Translations under genes and position numbers: made by a program
DNA from: Varroa destructor
Taxonomy: Eukaryota > Arthropoda > Arachnida > Mesostigmata > Varroidae
NCBI RefSeq assembly: GCF_002443255.2
Contig: NW_019211455.1
Coordinates: 51,675,220 to 51,739,219, forward strand
DNA: 64,000 nt
Reading direction: 5' to 3'
In this document: positions 23,791 to 38,300 of the stretch, piece after piece
Position numbering within the stretch: the first letter of the stretch is position 1
Layout: every line of letters starts with the position of its first letter
Notes under the pieces: generated by a model
Database searches by the model: none
What the model was told of the DNA's origin: nothing
Seen by the model: only the letters and a program-made list of their open reading frames with translations

Positions 23791-26700
23791 ATTAGGAAGT
23801 CATACAAGATATTTATCCGCTTTTCAATAAGGGCGGAAACTAATTCTGAACGACACGTGTACACGTTTCTCTTAGACGGATTGATTTTGAGCCTCTGACA
23901 TAAGCTCGAAGTTCTAATACAATGGTAGAGTGTTTTTTTCCCAAAGAATCCGGAAGATTCGACTGTAGGTACCCAGATGGTTAAGTGCAAAGTATTCAGA
24001 AAGAGATTCACGAAGCAAAGCAGTGTAGAGATAGTTGCCTTAGTAACTCTAGCTGGGACCGACTGATCTGTATGTCTGGTCCTTTGTCCCAACTTTGCTG
24101 CAATGCTTCCCTCGCACACCGTTCCTTATTCAAACAAGAAAGACTTATTCTCAAAATTTCCTGCTTCTGGGCCTTGAGCTATCGGTAGGCTGCCAGTATG
24201 TCGGTTCGACGTCCTGTCTGTTGGCTGTCTAAAAGATATACGAGCCGACCCTGCCCCCTTGTCGGGAAGTGTTAAGCCCATCTGCATAGAGATGTATACA
24301 CACAGAGTGTACCGTACACGAGATACCAGATAGGCAAGCTCTGTACGTATTACTGCCTCTGATATTGAACAACGCCTTGCCCGTAGCACCATTTCACTGC
24401 GGCATTGCAAAAACTATTACCGACTCGAATCAATTATAACAATGCGCTGGCAAAACTAGTAGGCAAAAAAATCCAATGCGACATGTCCAAAAATTATCGG
24501 CCGATTGACTTTAGGCTTACTTTCAGCTGTAATGCGTATATGTATATCGGTCGCATTGTTATGTGACAGTCGGTCGTTGGGCTTCCCGAAGATTTCAGCC
24601 CATTTTTTCTCCTAATATAAAATCTGGCCCAATTATAGTTGTGTGCGGCGTTCTTGTTGGTACTCTTATTCATTTTAACGCGCGCGCCTGCAGCTTGTTC
24701 CATCGTACTATACCGTTCATCTGCCAACCATTCCACTATAATAATAACATTAAGAATGTTCGTCTAAAGTTTTTGTAAATTCCCTCAGAGCAAAAGAAGC
24801 ATAAATCTAGTTGGTCGCAGTAGATGTGGCCAGCAGCCCAGTTGGAACCCGCGTCGTGCTCGCCTAACTAGGATACATGAACAACATAAACAGTATTGAG
24901 AGTAGACATTTTGAATTGTGTTTTTTCTGTGTTTCTATGATGGATAGAGTAATGGGGTATCCGTTCCAGTCATTTGTTGTTGTCGCCGTTGTAACTGTGT
25001 CTCTGCGTGGAGCTAAACGCAACACGGTCATGTACAGAACGAACGAAAACAAATTCTAAAAGGAGCTAATATAGCGAAGAGAGACTGAAACCAACGAGTA
25101 ACCAATAATAACAACAATAACATTAAAGAACAATACATACAGCGTCGGCAAACAATCGGCTGGTTTCCTCTGAATCATTCAACGCCGTCGTACCTTCCAC
25201 CAGAGATCAAATAGAAGGTATAGATTTGCATGACCAAAGCTTTGCAGCCCCGTATGAAGCAAGCGTGGGAAGCGTTGCAGCGAAATTTACGCGTCCATAT
25301 ACAAGCATACTTACGCGATTCTTAAGTATGTTGCCGGTAAGGTTATTGATTTGAATATTGTAGCAAGCTAGCTTAAGATACGAAGCTTTTTCAATCGGCC
25401 AAAAAAAGATAACTTTGGTATCTCACAATGCCGCCGTCGAGCAGAGAACAGGGGTGGTCGTGAAATGATACAATCATCGTAGCAGACCATAGCAGAAGTA
25501 TTATCGACACGTATCTTGGCTATAGCGCTGTGGAGAGTCTACATCAGGTGGATATCGCCGAGGGATAGATTTTTACCGATAAATAAAAATCACTCTCGCA
25601 CAATTTTTCCGCCCAGAACCTTTTTCATATCAGCCAAAAAGGTCAACGTATTTTATAGATTAGATTCATGGAATAGACATTGACATAATGTTACGTTACT
25701 ACCAATAAAAGAAGCTTAAGGACAGGACGTTGTCTCAACATGGGCAAGGTGGCAAGTAAAGTTTTCTGTTAAACCCATTCCTGTATATGCGCGCCTGGAT
25801 AACCTTGAGAATTACACAATTGGCTCTGGCCATTTTTAGTAAGTTAACTTGATCGGACTCGAAAATTCTCTATTGGCCCGAATAACTATTACGATAGATT
25901 CATGGTAACTAAGGTATGTCTGGTAAGCAATAGCGGGTCGACTACGTGCCAGTCCTAATCAATGTTTGCGTCATGTCTGTTTGTATGACTCTCTACCGTT
26001 AGCAGGTAAGCGCACACTCATTCAATTACTGCCATTGGAGCTGGGTATTTTGTTTGAACGAAGACAGCGTATCTAACCAACGTGCGTGATTTTTTTATAA
26101 CAGCAGACGCCGTTGACTCCTGTTCTTGTTGTTGCTTCAGCTGCTACCACTATCACTAGCTGGGAATTTTTTCCGCTCACTGGATGGACACTAGCAGACG
26201 ATCGCTGCTTTCTGACTGATGATCAGTAGTAGGGTGCGACTAACCTGACACAAAAACGTACAGCCATAGGTATACAATTATATATACAGATAGGCATGGT
26301 CTTTCTATAGTTCATGTCGTCGCCCCGTTGCGCTTTAGCCGTGTTGGCTGGTATTGGCCTATTGGTATCGCGTTATGATCTGTGTGCATCCACTCTTCAC
26401 CAATCGATTGATGAACGATAAATAATAGAATAGTCGACAGTTTTGCCGCTGCTGCTATTGTTTGCTATATCCGTAGCAGTCCCAATGCTGCCAGCTAGAG
26501 ACCAACGGCCGATCGGGAGAGAAGACAGGCGTTGCATGTCGCGGACTCTTACGATAGCTGCTTGGTTTAGCAGCCTTTTATGAATCTGATCTGTCTCTGA
26601 TCGTGACAGCTCTGTCCGCCGTTCTCGATTAGCTGCATGACGGTGGCGTGGCATCGTGTCCAGTCGGGTGCGCCCGTTGCCATTGCTGATGATGCTGTTA

Positions 26701-26919
26701 CGGCTGACGATTCAGAGGTGGGGCCGTACATGGCTGCGCGCGTCGAGGACACTCATTTTGGTGGCGACATCACGGCTGCACGTACTAGCTGACGAACTGC
26801 CTAAGGTATAGTGCTTGACCCGCTGACAACTCCGGCAAGCAGCGTTAACCACTCTTAAGTGGTGGACACGCTGCCGGTGAGCGCAGGGAAAGAGGGCAGC
26901 TAGGGACTCTACTACTTTA

Positions 26920-26955
26920 GGGGGGATGACGTGGGGGTACGGTACTTCAGGGGGG
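26920..26955 (+). repeat. Three G runs in a short repeated motif
   Basis: G6 (26920-26925), G5 (26933-26937) and G6 (26950-26955). The first and third sit in near-identical contexts (ACTTTAGGGGGGA and ACTTCAGGGGGGA), suggesting a small local duplication. Confidence 0.6.
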
Positions 26956-29900
26956 ACTACTGCACTCGATCTCACGACCCAGTGTAAAGAATCTCCGTAT
27001 TCCTTGACCATTATTAGAAACTCGCGTTACATCATATCATGGCTCCCAGCTTCGTATATCGATATAAACACTGAGCGACAACAGCCAACTATATATTATA
27101 CATAGGGTAAACTTGATTTGGAACTTTAAAAATCCTAGCCAAGTATGTAAAAACAGCAATTAGCGGCCAATATAACTTTCCATTAAAGTGTGTGAGAACG
27201 GGGCGATATATTCGTACCCTGAGGGTACTGCGGGAGGCCGTAATCGACACATAACTTATCACTGGCAGTCAGAGCTCTGTTAGGTACGTAAGCCATATTC
27301 TGCCGGCTGGGTGACATAGCAGGCAGTAATTAAAATAGGAAACTCCACCGTTCCCCAGGAACTTGAACGACAGACGAAAATATCGAACGGCCATTACGCA
27401 CGAGACCTTCCGTACCAGCAATAGAAATGAAAATCCTAATAGAAGAAAAAAGTCAGGTCATTGACACTTTAAAAGACATTCAAAGTATTACATACATTGA
27501 CATATCGATCGTAAGCGAAAAGGCAATTACCAGCCCTGAGGGGGCGAGGGGTAACCGATTCAACCAATAAATGAATGGTACTATAATAGCTAACGATAGG
27601 TTCTATTGACACTACGTGCATTGGGTCGTGGAAGCTATTAACGGTTGAGTCATAAAGCGTGATGTTATCATACCGGATCTGCTGCCATCACCAAACTACT
27701 CTATCTAACTGGACTGTCAAAAACCTATCTTCAAGAGTATGTTCGAATCGAAGTTGAAATGAAGTTAGAATCCTTCAGAGGTAAGAACCGTTGACCATTC
27801 AAGCATTTCTAGATAATAAACCCACTTAAAATCGCATAGGCATTGATTCTATGCGCCTTAGTATTCTCGATCGTTCATGCCTTAATTTAATGTCGCTGAC
27901 ATAACCCTAAGCACCAATGATGGCTACCCGAATAAAACCAGTAGAAGTGGCTCAAATTCGTATGATATTCTGTAACGCCCACTCTGCTGTTCTGTAGTTT
28001 CAACAGCGAAAAGAAAAGCCAGTTATAGCGGTCTTCAGTTTCCAGAAAAAGAATAGGTTTAAACGAAGATAATAACGGCAACAGTTAATATCTGTTCAGC
28101 CTACGACGGACACAAACACAAACACAAGCGCATGACGATAGTTCTGTTCGTTATGTACGTACATGTACATGCAGCGTTCATGATAATGCTATGATTAAGG
28201 ACGAATTATACTATTGTCTGCTAGATAATATTATCGCTGCTGATCTTATGGATATTACTAAGCTGATTTTGATTGATATTAGAGATAAAAAATGTTGTTG
28301 TTGTTGCTGAACAGTCCGTCGCCGAGACGACGGCTACCGATTGGGACGCGAGCGTTTCGCCTAACTTCGAATTTATCAACGGTATTAAACTTTGTTATTG
28401 TAGGGCAGTGGCAGATATGTAGACGCGGTTGTCTTCAGTCTTAATTGCTCAGCTTCGTTTCGGTAAGGCATTGGAACATCGGTACGGTGTACCGAATCGA
28501 AGACGTCAGTTCATCTTCATTTGTCGATTTGAAGGCTCAGCTGAAGACAATTAAATTCCGAGGTCCTGGTCCTGCTAACAATAGCAGTCAGTGACGATAA
28601 ACAGGTGATATGAAAGTAATCCAGAAGTGTAATATACGAAACATCTCGTTGTTCTTCATTGTCGTTGAATGTTCTTTTCGAGCGTTACTTTAGTTGTACA
28701 TGAAGACAACATATACATAGAATTGCGCACGAACACTGGAATTGTGCACGCTGACTTACTGCACGTATGGTTGCCGTGCTACTATTTATCATTTCATGCA
28801 TCCGTCTTCAGCAATGATGTCTTTCATATGTCTAGCCGTTATTGCTACGCCAGTGCCCGAGCGTGCACCGTCGATTGATCAGTTAGCATCAATCTGGATT
28901 ATTACTGTTCACTGCGATTAATCCTCGTCCACCTACGTTTGGCCAACAGCGGCAAGGACAACAGTTGGACTTTGGCATCCCTATGTGTAAGGACATCTGA
29001 TAGGCAGATGTAGGGCACCGTTGGCGTTATTTCTTTCGCTTCCCTGCCGTAGTCACGATCGTGTGAGCTATTTGCTACAAAGCTTCTCCACTACCTCTAC
29101 TACCAATAATAATAACTATCATTGCTGCTATGATTTTAAAAGTAGTACCATAGATTAGGCTCACTTTGATCTGATGCAAATTTAAGCTTGTGTCAAACGT
29201 CAAGCTTATAACTTCATATTACATGAGTAGGAGAAAAACTGATAATACCGATGGCGGACCGCTAGAGTCATCATGAACGATGTCAGACCTGAGCGAAGCT
29301 ATCAGCCTCTGCGCTTGTATATCAGTCGCTCTTTTGTGCAGTCACTTCAGTGGTTTCTCAGTGCTTGTAGAAACAGCAGTGTTAATCTGACGGTACAAGG
29401 TAAAAGAGGTAATTTTTTCTATTTACCGTTTGGAGTCACGTTGACGCGGAAAAAACTGCGTTTATCCTAGCGTCTAATAGAAGTAAGTTCTGCTCACTCG
29501 TGTCCGTGAGCGTCTGTGTCACCGCTCGCTGAAAGGGCGGGGGGCAAAAGGGATATGGCGGAAAGACACTCAATTTGAGAAAGCGTTTGGGCGCAACGAT
29601 TATTATTAATGCTTTGGCAGACCATTTTCGTTGCTGATGAGCATCGTCAACGAAAGTCGTGAGATTCGAATTGCCCGCCCTCTTAACGATGAAAACATAC
29701 AGCAGCATAATTCCTTCAGCTTCGTAAAAAAAGACTGAACGAACAATAAGTAACATTTGTTGGTGGCCAGATGGTCAAGCCATGTGTACGTGAACCAGCT
29801 AGAGCGATAGAAATGTGACGAATGAATTTAAATAATGGCAATTATAATAAAAATATTGATATGCTAAAAAATTTGCAAAAGGAAATTTTGAACGCATGGA

Positions 29901-32065
29901 TAAAAAATGTTGGCATCAGATGATGGCCGTTCTGGCGTGAACACAGGCAAAATGTTTGATAATTAAATAAAACTGAACATAGAGTTTGTTGTAGATAGTA
30001 CGAGTAGCGTCAAAACAGATCAAATATGCGATCTAGCTTTTGCCATCGATATTTATCGCGCAAATCCGGTACTTTTCCCTATTATATTGAGGGTTTCTTT
30101 AGTTCAAATAAATGTCATACATAGCTATCGGTCGTTGGACACAAACGTAAAACATGTAAGGGCTCGATTTTTAAATTCACACGTGTTTATATGATTTCCG
30201 GCGACTTTTCAAGACGTTCCGGGAAATGACAGCATTTAATGTGAGTCAGCGGATTTAATAAAGGCCGATGACGATTGTAGGCCGCTGCTGGCAATGGACT
30301 AACTTGTATAGATGTCTACCCACGCTCTCAAGCAGGTAGCACCGCATCTTCAGAGCAGAAGAATCCGCAGATGGCTCGCTCATGGCAACGTCACTTTATC
30401 GTTAAGCGTCTAAAGTTGCCGCCACCATCTTTTGTCATAGCATAGATAGCTTACCATCTTACCCGGTTACGTAGACTCGATTCGGACGACATCTGAGCTA
30501 GATTGTAAACGGAGTCAACGAGTATAATTGCCCTCCGATGACACAATCTGTCTTCGCATCTGGTCGCTTATTCGTTCGAGTTGACTATTTGATATACTTA
30601 GTTATTTTTTTTAGCAGGCCGGCTGCCCAAAAGTCTATAATAGTCAAGAGCCGGCACGTTTGATTCGTTAGGTACAAAGGCGATAAAGGCCAAGTGACTA
30701 CCAAAAGATCTCTACTACAGCCGACCGACAACACCTAGTTGATTCTAAAGACGCTCCCATGGACATCGCCGGTAACAGTCCTATGTTCGTCGCCTGTGCG
30801 TATGTGTAGCGCTTCGCGCACCGAAATTTGCCGAGGCAGCTTCGTCGCGTTACGCAAATGGCGCATTTTTATAAATAAAACTTTCGCTTAAACAAGATTT
30901 CTTTTGCCACCTGAATTCGACGCCACCTGTTCCGTTAGTGGCACGCCACCGCTTGTAGTTCTCAGCAGGGGAAGACGAGCGATTGTAATTGCGGTCGCTT
31001 GCGATCTCTTCCGTTACTGTCGCCGGAACTCTGCGGTCAAGCGTCAACCGTCAAGGCGATAGAGATGAGATCCTTTGAATGCCACCCCACGTCACTTGTT
31101 GTCGGCCCCCCTTCGGATTAGGAAAGACGTTAAGCAAAACGAATCCGTAAACTAGAGCTGGAACTCTCGGCGTTCCTCCGATAGAAGACGATACGAAACG
31201 CAGTAGAAATAATAACGTAAGACATAGCACTACTCGATATTAACACTATACGTTATTATAGCTATTATGGTTATTATCGTGTCGCATTGTGCATCATGGA
31301 ATCGTTGTCGTCCACGGCTCATGTACAATAATAATACCTATGGTGACAATAGTGACGGTGCGTCATCTTTGCAATAAGGATTTCTTCGCCGGCTGACTGC
31401 CGTTCGCTGCGTTAAGTGCTTACCGTCGTAAAGCGTCCATACCAAGACGCGCTGATTGGCACGCATCGTGCTGCACGCGTCGTGCTTACAGCGAAATGCC
31501 ACGCTTAACAATACGATGCGTATTTAAAAAAAAAAAAGAAAAAAAGATAGAGAGTTCGACTATTCAAACGAACCAGTTCCGGACCGAGGCAGGAATTGCG
31601 CTTTTATAAAATTTCCTAAACATACACATAGAGGAATTAAATGTATTAATACATATGCCTAGAACACATATGCCCCGTGCACATCAAAATGCGTCGGGCG
31701 ATGCGATCTATTGCCCATTGAATAGCATGCAAAGCGTGCATTCGGAAGATATAATTTGAGCCCAGTAAATTCGCCTTTCGAAGTTCAGCTAGGATTTTTT
31801 CCGAAACTTAGCGGCTATTTCTGGGTATCTAAGGAGCGATTCCGTATCGCAGAATATGTACGTTCTACTTCGGTCTAACTTATTGGTACCCATGACAACG
31901 GAGCATTGAAACGCTAGTAAATAATTGCACTACGTAATACATGGTATCACGTCGATAGGTTACAAGGCTCATGGGACGTGACAGGAGAGAATAGAAACAT
32001 ACTGAGGCTAGCTTTAGTCATAGTTGTTAATTATTACTCGTCGTACAGTACAAATACAAGAAAAA

Positions 32066-32392
32066 ATGTTGTTAATGGTACGAAGACTTTCCGCGGTTGT
32101 TTTGCTTTTAATGTCACGGAGCTGTTCTAACTGTTCATCAATGATGCAGAGATCTACGCATACAGAGGGCGCAAACAAGTCTTGCCTTTTTTTCTCTGTA
32201 GTAGCAGACACGAGATTAGATCTAGCGGATGAAAGGCACCTGCAAATTGCTAAGATGTATCGATACGTAGCCCCAATTTATTCCAGCCGACCGTCCATTA
32301 GGAAAACAAAAAAAATATATATGTTCGGCACCGTGACTATTACCCGGTTTCCTAAAAACCCTACTAATCGTCAGTGGTCACAATCTGCATAG
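32066..32392 (+). CDS. Unrecognised 108-residue frame with signal-peptide-like start
   Basis: An ATG at 32066 in an A-rich context opens a frame of 108 residues ending in TAG. The start (MLLMVRRLSAVVLLLMSRS) has two Arg followed by a hydrophobic stretch and small residues, like a secretion signal. The rest is polar, with two Cys close to the putative cleavage site and one more near residue 41. I recognise no domain. There is no obvious polyadenylation signal just downstream and no visible neighbouring exon. A frame this long occurs several times by chance in this window, so it is most likely spurious. Confidence 0.12.
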   Translation: MLLMVRRLSAVVLLLMSRSCSNCSSMMQRSTHTEGANKSCLFFSVVADTRLDLADERHLQIAKMYRYVAPIYSSRPSIRKTKKIYMFGTVTITRFPKNPTNRQWSQSA

Positions 32393-32653
32393 AAATTATT
32401 TTGCACCTTTTCGAAAAGCAGTCGACGTAAAACGGAAACAATGGCAATAGCAATCGTGTTTTTACTGCGCTCTTAACGCCATATTATTTGTTCTTCATAG
32501 AATAGATTCGACACTTACGGAGACGTATTTGTTGTTTAAATGTGCCAATTCAAAGACATATACACTTTGCCGTTTCAATTGAAAGTCCAATAGTACTATG
32601 AAGCTGGCACGACTACGAGAACGAAAACTCTTATTCATTAATCATCATAAGCA

Positions 32654-32659
32654 TCGTCA

Positions 32660-32690
<31 letters not shown>
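32654..32690. repeat. CGT/TCG trinucleotide repeat
   Basis: Eight perfect TCG copies (32660-32683) with imperfect copies on both sides. Confidence 0.95.
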
Positions 32691-33267
32691 GACGGGTAGA
32701 CGGTAGCGTATTTTGAAAATGATCCAAATACCGATAGAAGTATTTCGCCGGCAACATGGACAGACATGGCTGGCAGTAGATAGTAGTAACGGTAAGGTTG
32801 TGTTCGCTGAATCGAATCGCTCATAGAAGATAAAACGGCAACGGATGGGGCCCTGATGGTGCAAGCCACCTGATCGTAGAGCCAACGCCGAAGTGCGAAA
32901 ATGCTGTAGTTATGACATTAGGTTGTTTTTCGATATTTCGTAGTTCTGCTGTCAATGGGTTGGCGGTCAATTCTAGGTTGGTCGAATTTTTGGAACCAGT
33001 TCTGCATTTAGTCGACCCGCTAACTCAAAGCACATTCAACGCGGTGCCGGCTGCAGTCTTGTGACGCAATGACGAGCGGCAGAAGGGCAAGTATGAGCTA
33101 AATTTGGGACTAGCTGATACCGCACGATCTTGGTAGAAAAAAATATTATGTAAACCTCCGAGAATAGTCGATCATACCATCGGCCGTCGAATTAGTGCGG
33201 GTCATGTCATTGAATAGAATAAAGATGGCTTGGAAGTTCACTTATTGAATACGTGAGACACAATTGA

Positions 33268-33289
33268 ACTAGACTAGACTAGACTAGAC
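33268..33289. repeat. ACTAG pentanucleotide repeat
   Basis: Four full ACTAG copies plus two bases. Confidence 0.95.
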
Positions 33290-35261
33290 CTTCCGTCTCA
33301 AAAACCGACGTAAATCAAAAAGTTTCGGCTAGCCGGACCGGCATCATTAGCGGCTATATCAATTTCTTTAGAAGCTGGACAATACTACTTGTACGAACCT
33401 ACATATTTTTAAAAAAAGTTTATTATTGCTATTGCAGGCTGTGTGGGTGAGTATACATAAAAATGAAAACTACCATACCATATATTCATTTCGGTTAGGT
33501 AGCGATACGTTTGTAAGTTGAAAAACATCGTTTAGGGTGGCCATTGTACCTTCGATATTGTTTCTACTATAGTTTTATTTATATAAAATGTTTATGGCGC
33601 TTTGTTTTAAGCTTGGATCACATCGTGTTCATGGTTGAACTGGCCTTAAGATAGCATCAGTATAAACAGGCGCCTTGATGTTACTCATAAAATCGACTGT
33701 GTTCTAAGGTGTATAGACACAATAACTTATAGCAATTTTCAATGGGATTGATATTGTTTTATTTTTATTATAGAATTAATTGGCTTTTTTCATATAATTT
33801 CAATAACTATATATTTTTTTTTTACTAAAGCTTAATTCCCATATCATTAATTAATCAGCAGCAATCTTATACTTGAAATTATATATATAATAGTTGTCTC
33901 GTTACATCAATTTTATGGCTGCACGCTCAAACGTATGATGTACCGTTTGCTGCTGGCGTAGATCGCAGGTAATAGCGTGATTGCAACGATACATTAGGCA
34001 ACGAAGTAATTATTATAGCTGATGTCGTTCGTTCATAGTCAGTTTGTTCGATGTTTCACTTTCCTCTTCAATAATAATAAAAGCTTTGTCAAAAGTGGGT
34101 CAATAAGATTCAATATAAAGACCAAAAAACATCTAGTTGGGTAGACGTATCTGTGGCCTAACACTAATACTGAAATAAGCCTGCCATCGGCTCGCTCCCC
34201 CGCCTAGCGCTACAAGACCTCGCTATACAGCGCGTTCTAACATCCATCGTTATAGGATGCCGTCAGCAATGAGATGAACAAGCCTTTGACCCTCATCGAA
34301 GTGCCAACTGAGCAACTATAAGTGAATGCTATAGAGCATAGAGGTGAGTAAAAGATCGACGATACGTTTCTGTGTTGAATCTATTGTTGGCCCACCTTTT
34401 CATGATATTTCATAATATGTACACTCTGTATGTTGTGTCGCGGAGATGATTCAACGGTGGTTTGGGCTCCGCACCAGAAAACGCATGGTCGTTTGTCGTC
34501 TCCGGTTCGTTTACAGGAACAATGGCCAAAACAAAGCAGTATGGGTGTTTTATTCTGCTAACTACGGCTGCTGACGCTGCTACCGACTGCCATGAGGCCC
34601 TTTTTGTTGACGCAGCGTGCAGGGCGCTATCTGGCTAATAGTCTCTGGAGTACCTGTCTATCTGCTATACGCGTCTGAACAGTGGACGCTTTTCACCCGG
34701 AGACAGCACAATCGCGCACTCTACCGCTATTGCTTCACTAGTGAAATCCGTCGGATGGGGCTTCCCGCTAAAACGATAGCGACGTAGATTAGCAACAGCA
34801 AACAATGCAACAGGGTTAGTGTAGAGGAACTTGAAGACTCACTGCCAGGAGACAAGGTTGATATATATTGAAAGCGTTTGAATATGCACAACACCATATT
34901 CCCTTTAGGATCGAATCTCTTTTAAAGCGAACTCATCTACTGTTGCCACAGGAAGTTTTCTAGCGTAGGAACCTAGCTGACAACTGGGTCACCTGTTCGG
35001 CATCCGTACTGTGCGGGCAGCTTCTTGCACAGACATATATTCAATACTCGAATCCAGTAGATGTTTCGGGTTTTACGTCCGGCGCCGCATTCGCTTTGCG
35101 GCAGGCTATCCAAGTCTTTCTTTCATGCTACTTGGTCTCCGCAGATCGCTATGTCCACTACTGTTTATGTCTCCAGTAAAGTTTGTTTGAACTGTGGCGT
35201 TGTCCTTGGCTGACTTGTTGATTACTATCATAGCTAGCGGTTCAGCGAGAAATTAAAAAGA

Positions 35262-35263
<2 letters not shown>

Positions 35264-35302
<39 letters not shown>
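35264..35302. repeat. GGC trinucleotide repeat
   Basis: Two GGT then eleven GGC copies. On the minus strand it gives a Pro run in a 61-codon frame (35427-35242) that has no other coding support. Confidence 0.97.
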
Positions 35303-38300
35303 AAAACAGGCTGAAAACAAGCTCTGGGGAAAAGTTTGTTGACCATGTTGTGGAATGGTTCAGGATTCATTCCGTCAAGCGGCCGTACCGAGTAGAGGAA
35401 GACGGTTGAACGCTGTTTGACATTCATGTGATTCTAGGGCATAACATAGCCGTCTCTAAGTGATAGGAAGCCGTCAGCATAAGACTATTACTGCGACGCG
35501 TATAGCAGGTGATAGGTGAATGAGCTATGATTTACCACTTAGCGGCAAGATTCGGTCAAAGGCCAATTTATTGCAGTCGCTGATACTATCTATCTACATA
35601 CATATCCAGCATTAATAGTCAGCAAAAGATTGTTACCTTTCAACGATCACGGTAGCAGAGCCGTTGGACGCTGCTCTGTCAAACCAAAGTCTTACCATTT
35701 ATCTAATTCGAGTTCGTTTTCAGCGAGAATAGAAATGAGAAAAGAAAGAATGAACGAATGAAGCAGACAAAAATAAGCGGAACAACTCACGCGAACAGAT
35801 CGAGGCACAACAGACCTCGTGTGGCAGCGGGTCCACTTCACAACGGAAAAGAACGAAAAAAAAACTCATCATTCACAGGTATATACGTATATACGTGCGG
35901 ACCGTTCGTACTGTAGCAATACCTCACTGTAGTGAAGGAAGTTCTATTTGAGACAGATTCATAAAGTAATAGACTAGATGCTAATTCGACGCAAAATCGG
36001 CCGTGGTTAATCACGTAGTGGCAATCTAGTGCGAGCTCAGTATTCGGTCATCGTTTCCTTTTTTACCCATAACAAATTTATCGACAGATAGCTTCGCTAT
36101 TCAAATGTAAAGGCACACGTTCCCTTTTTTAAAGAGTTAAACGTGTACGCGACGGTGAGGTTATAGTTGCCAGCAGTAACAGCTGCTGCATAGGCTTCAG
36201 GGTTACGACTGGCCGTGGCCGAACAATCGCACAACTACACGATCGTAATTTTGCTCGTGGTCGTCGCCATTGTGAATGCAGAACTATATGCGGCGTATGC
36301 TCTGCTATAGTTGTTGTCGTTTTAGCCTATAAACAGTGGCGCACTGCTGACCAAAGCAGAACACGCAAAGTAACCCTACACTCCTTCTGGGCCATGGTGT
36401 TGGCGTTCGCGAGGAAGAAAGCCCCTTTTGGTGTCCGCTTTACCAATTCACTTGCTACTAATTCAACAACAATCATACGCTACATAAGCAGCGACGAGAG
36501 GCGATAAGGACCTAGCTGGACGCCGGCTGCCGCCGACCCCCCTAAGAGATCCACGCCTAAACAGATCTTATCGTACGATAGGTCGATTTGCGCTGCTCTT
36601 GCTCTAACTTATTAATACCGACAAATATGTACGCATTATTATTACCATATGTACCATTCGGCATAATACTGCATAGCAGAATTAACTCGACAGGAGCTGC
36701 CATTGCAGTTAAGCACGGTCTGGCATCGACATAATGCTATGACCGGACAGGGTCCCTATGACACTGCAATTCGCCATTTTCCTCAAACGTTTTTAGAAAC
36801 TGGACGAATTGGCTAAGGATCTAAGGAAGAATTGGCAGCTAGCCACAGGACCGATGGCACACTAGCGTTGATTGGAGGACACGCAGGCATTGAGAGAACG
36901 AGGAAGCTTCAGGCTGTTTTGATTTTGTGATTCTTCTTTTTCAGCTATATATAGAAATTTTGATTGCTCCAGCAAGCAGTGACACTTAACAATCGACTCT
37001 ATGTAGCAGGGATGGCGGGCTGATTAGCATTCGACGACAATGTACCTGATTACGCTTGCTATCAATGAACGTTTACCTCAACCATCGATAGACAGTTTAT
37101 TCAGCCATCTCTTTACTGCCAGCTTCTATCGTTCCGACATTTGCTATGCCGGCATATGCCCCTATCTCAGCAGTTCCGCTTTCTATCGATGACAAACGTT
37201 AACTGCATCATCTACTTGTCTCCTTTTTACAGTGTCTATTATCTATCCAAATTAGTTTTGTTACCATCCGGACAATAGCAGCTCGATTGCGGCGCTCCCC
37301 GACTATCGGCCGACTCGTCGCGCCCTCCGCAACAGCTTCGATCAATGTCACTACAAACAAGTCTCCTAGCCGTTAGCTACCTTAAACTGACGGATGGACA
37401 TTTTGCCTGACCGCTCTTCTACAGCCTTACGACATCGTTACGTAGGCGTCCACCGAGCGATGACTGTGTACATATAAACGTACCTTTCTGTAGGGTAAAT
37501 ACGCCTGGACTAGGCTCACCGATGGCTCGAAATCGATTACAGTTGCATAGTCGTCGCCCTCCTTATGTTGTCCGCCTTCGGCAACGTAGTGCCTTATGTC
37601 CGAGAGAGAAACGACATTCTTTCGATGAGCGGATTCCTATGAGCCGCAAGAAGTAGAATAGGCACATGCTTCCAGGCAAAAAGGAGCCGCTAGGATTCAT
37701 TTATCAACAGGAGACTTTGCCTAAAGGTCGTGTACAGAATTTATGGCGAGATTGAAAATAGCTCTGGACGATACTAAACATCCGGCAGAAACCATGAAGG
37801 GAACAAGTGACAAAATGCCTATACCTGGATACTTGCTTGCGCTGATCTAATCGCTTTTCAAAGTCTGTCGTTGTTTTTCGGGAGCTAGGTAATCTAAGCA
37901 GCTGATATGCAGCCCATGGGCGTACTGCCGTCGTGACTATAAACATGCGCCCATTGCTGGCTTGAGTTTCAGCGACAGCAGATGAGTATAATAGAATATG
38001 GTTTCCACGGTGTTTCACAAAAAACCCCAAATAAGTCAAGCGAGACCACCTTGTATAAGCCATACTAGTCAGCATAATGTACACGGTGGGCTGATTGCTA
38101 TCATTCGAAGGCAAGGGGCCCAGAGCAAGGATTGTGCTCAAGGACCACTAGATTGGCCAGACCCATAATTACGTCACATATCGGACGTAAGAGAGACGTC
38201 CCCCATTTTCCCTTACAGCAGCGCTATTACCGATCTCATTCTATATATATATCGCAATCTGTTACATCAATTGCCTGCTGTTTGGATAATTTAACCAACA

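Larger units (their letters stand above)
22561..32065. other. Gene-free stretch
   Basis: Ordinary mixed sequence with a TA/GT microsatellite, the G runs near 26.9 kb, a GTACCC-TGA-GGGTAC mini hairpin at 27214-27228, overlapping ATGTACGTACAT-type palindromes at 28153-28171, and an interrupted A tract at 31526-31545. Frames up to 118 codons occur with no recognisable product. Confidence 0.55.

Noticed and set aside
34250..35480. Near-identical 17-mers (ATAGGA[A/T]GCCGTCAGCA) near 34253 and 35463
   Set aside because: One or more 16-of-17 matches are expected by chance in 64 kb, and the similarity does not extend.
37704..38141. 145-codon minus-strand frame as a gene
   Set aside because: Among the three longest frames in the window but no recognisable domain, no supporting start or splice context, and within the size expected by chance.
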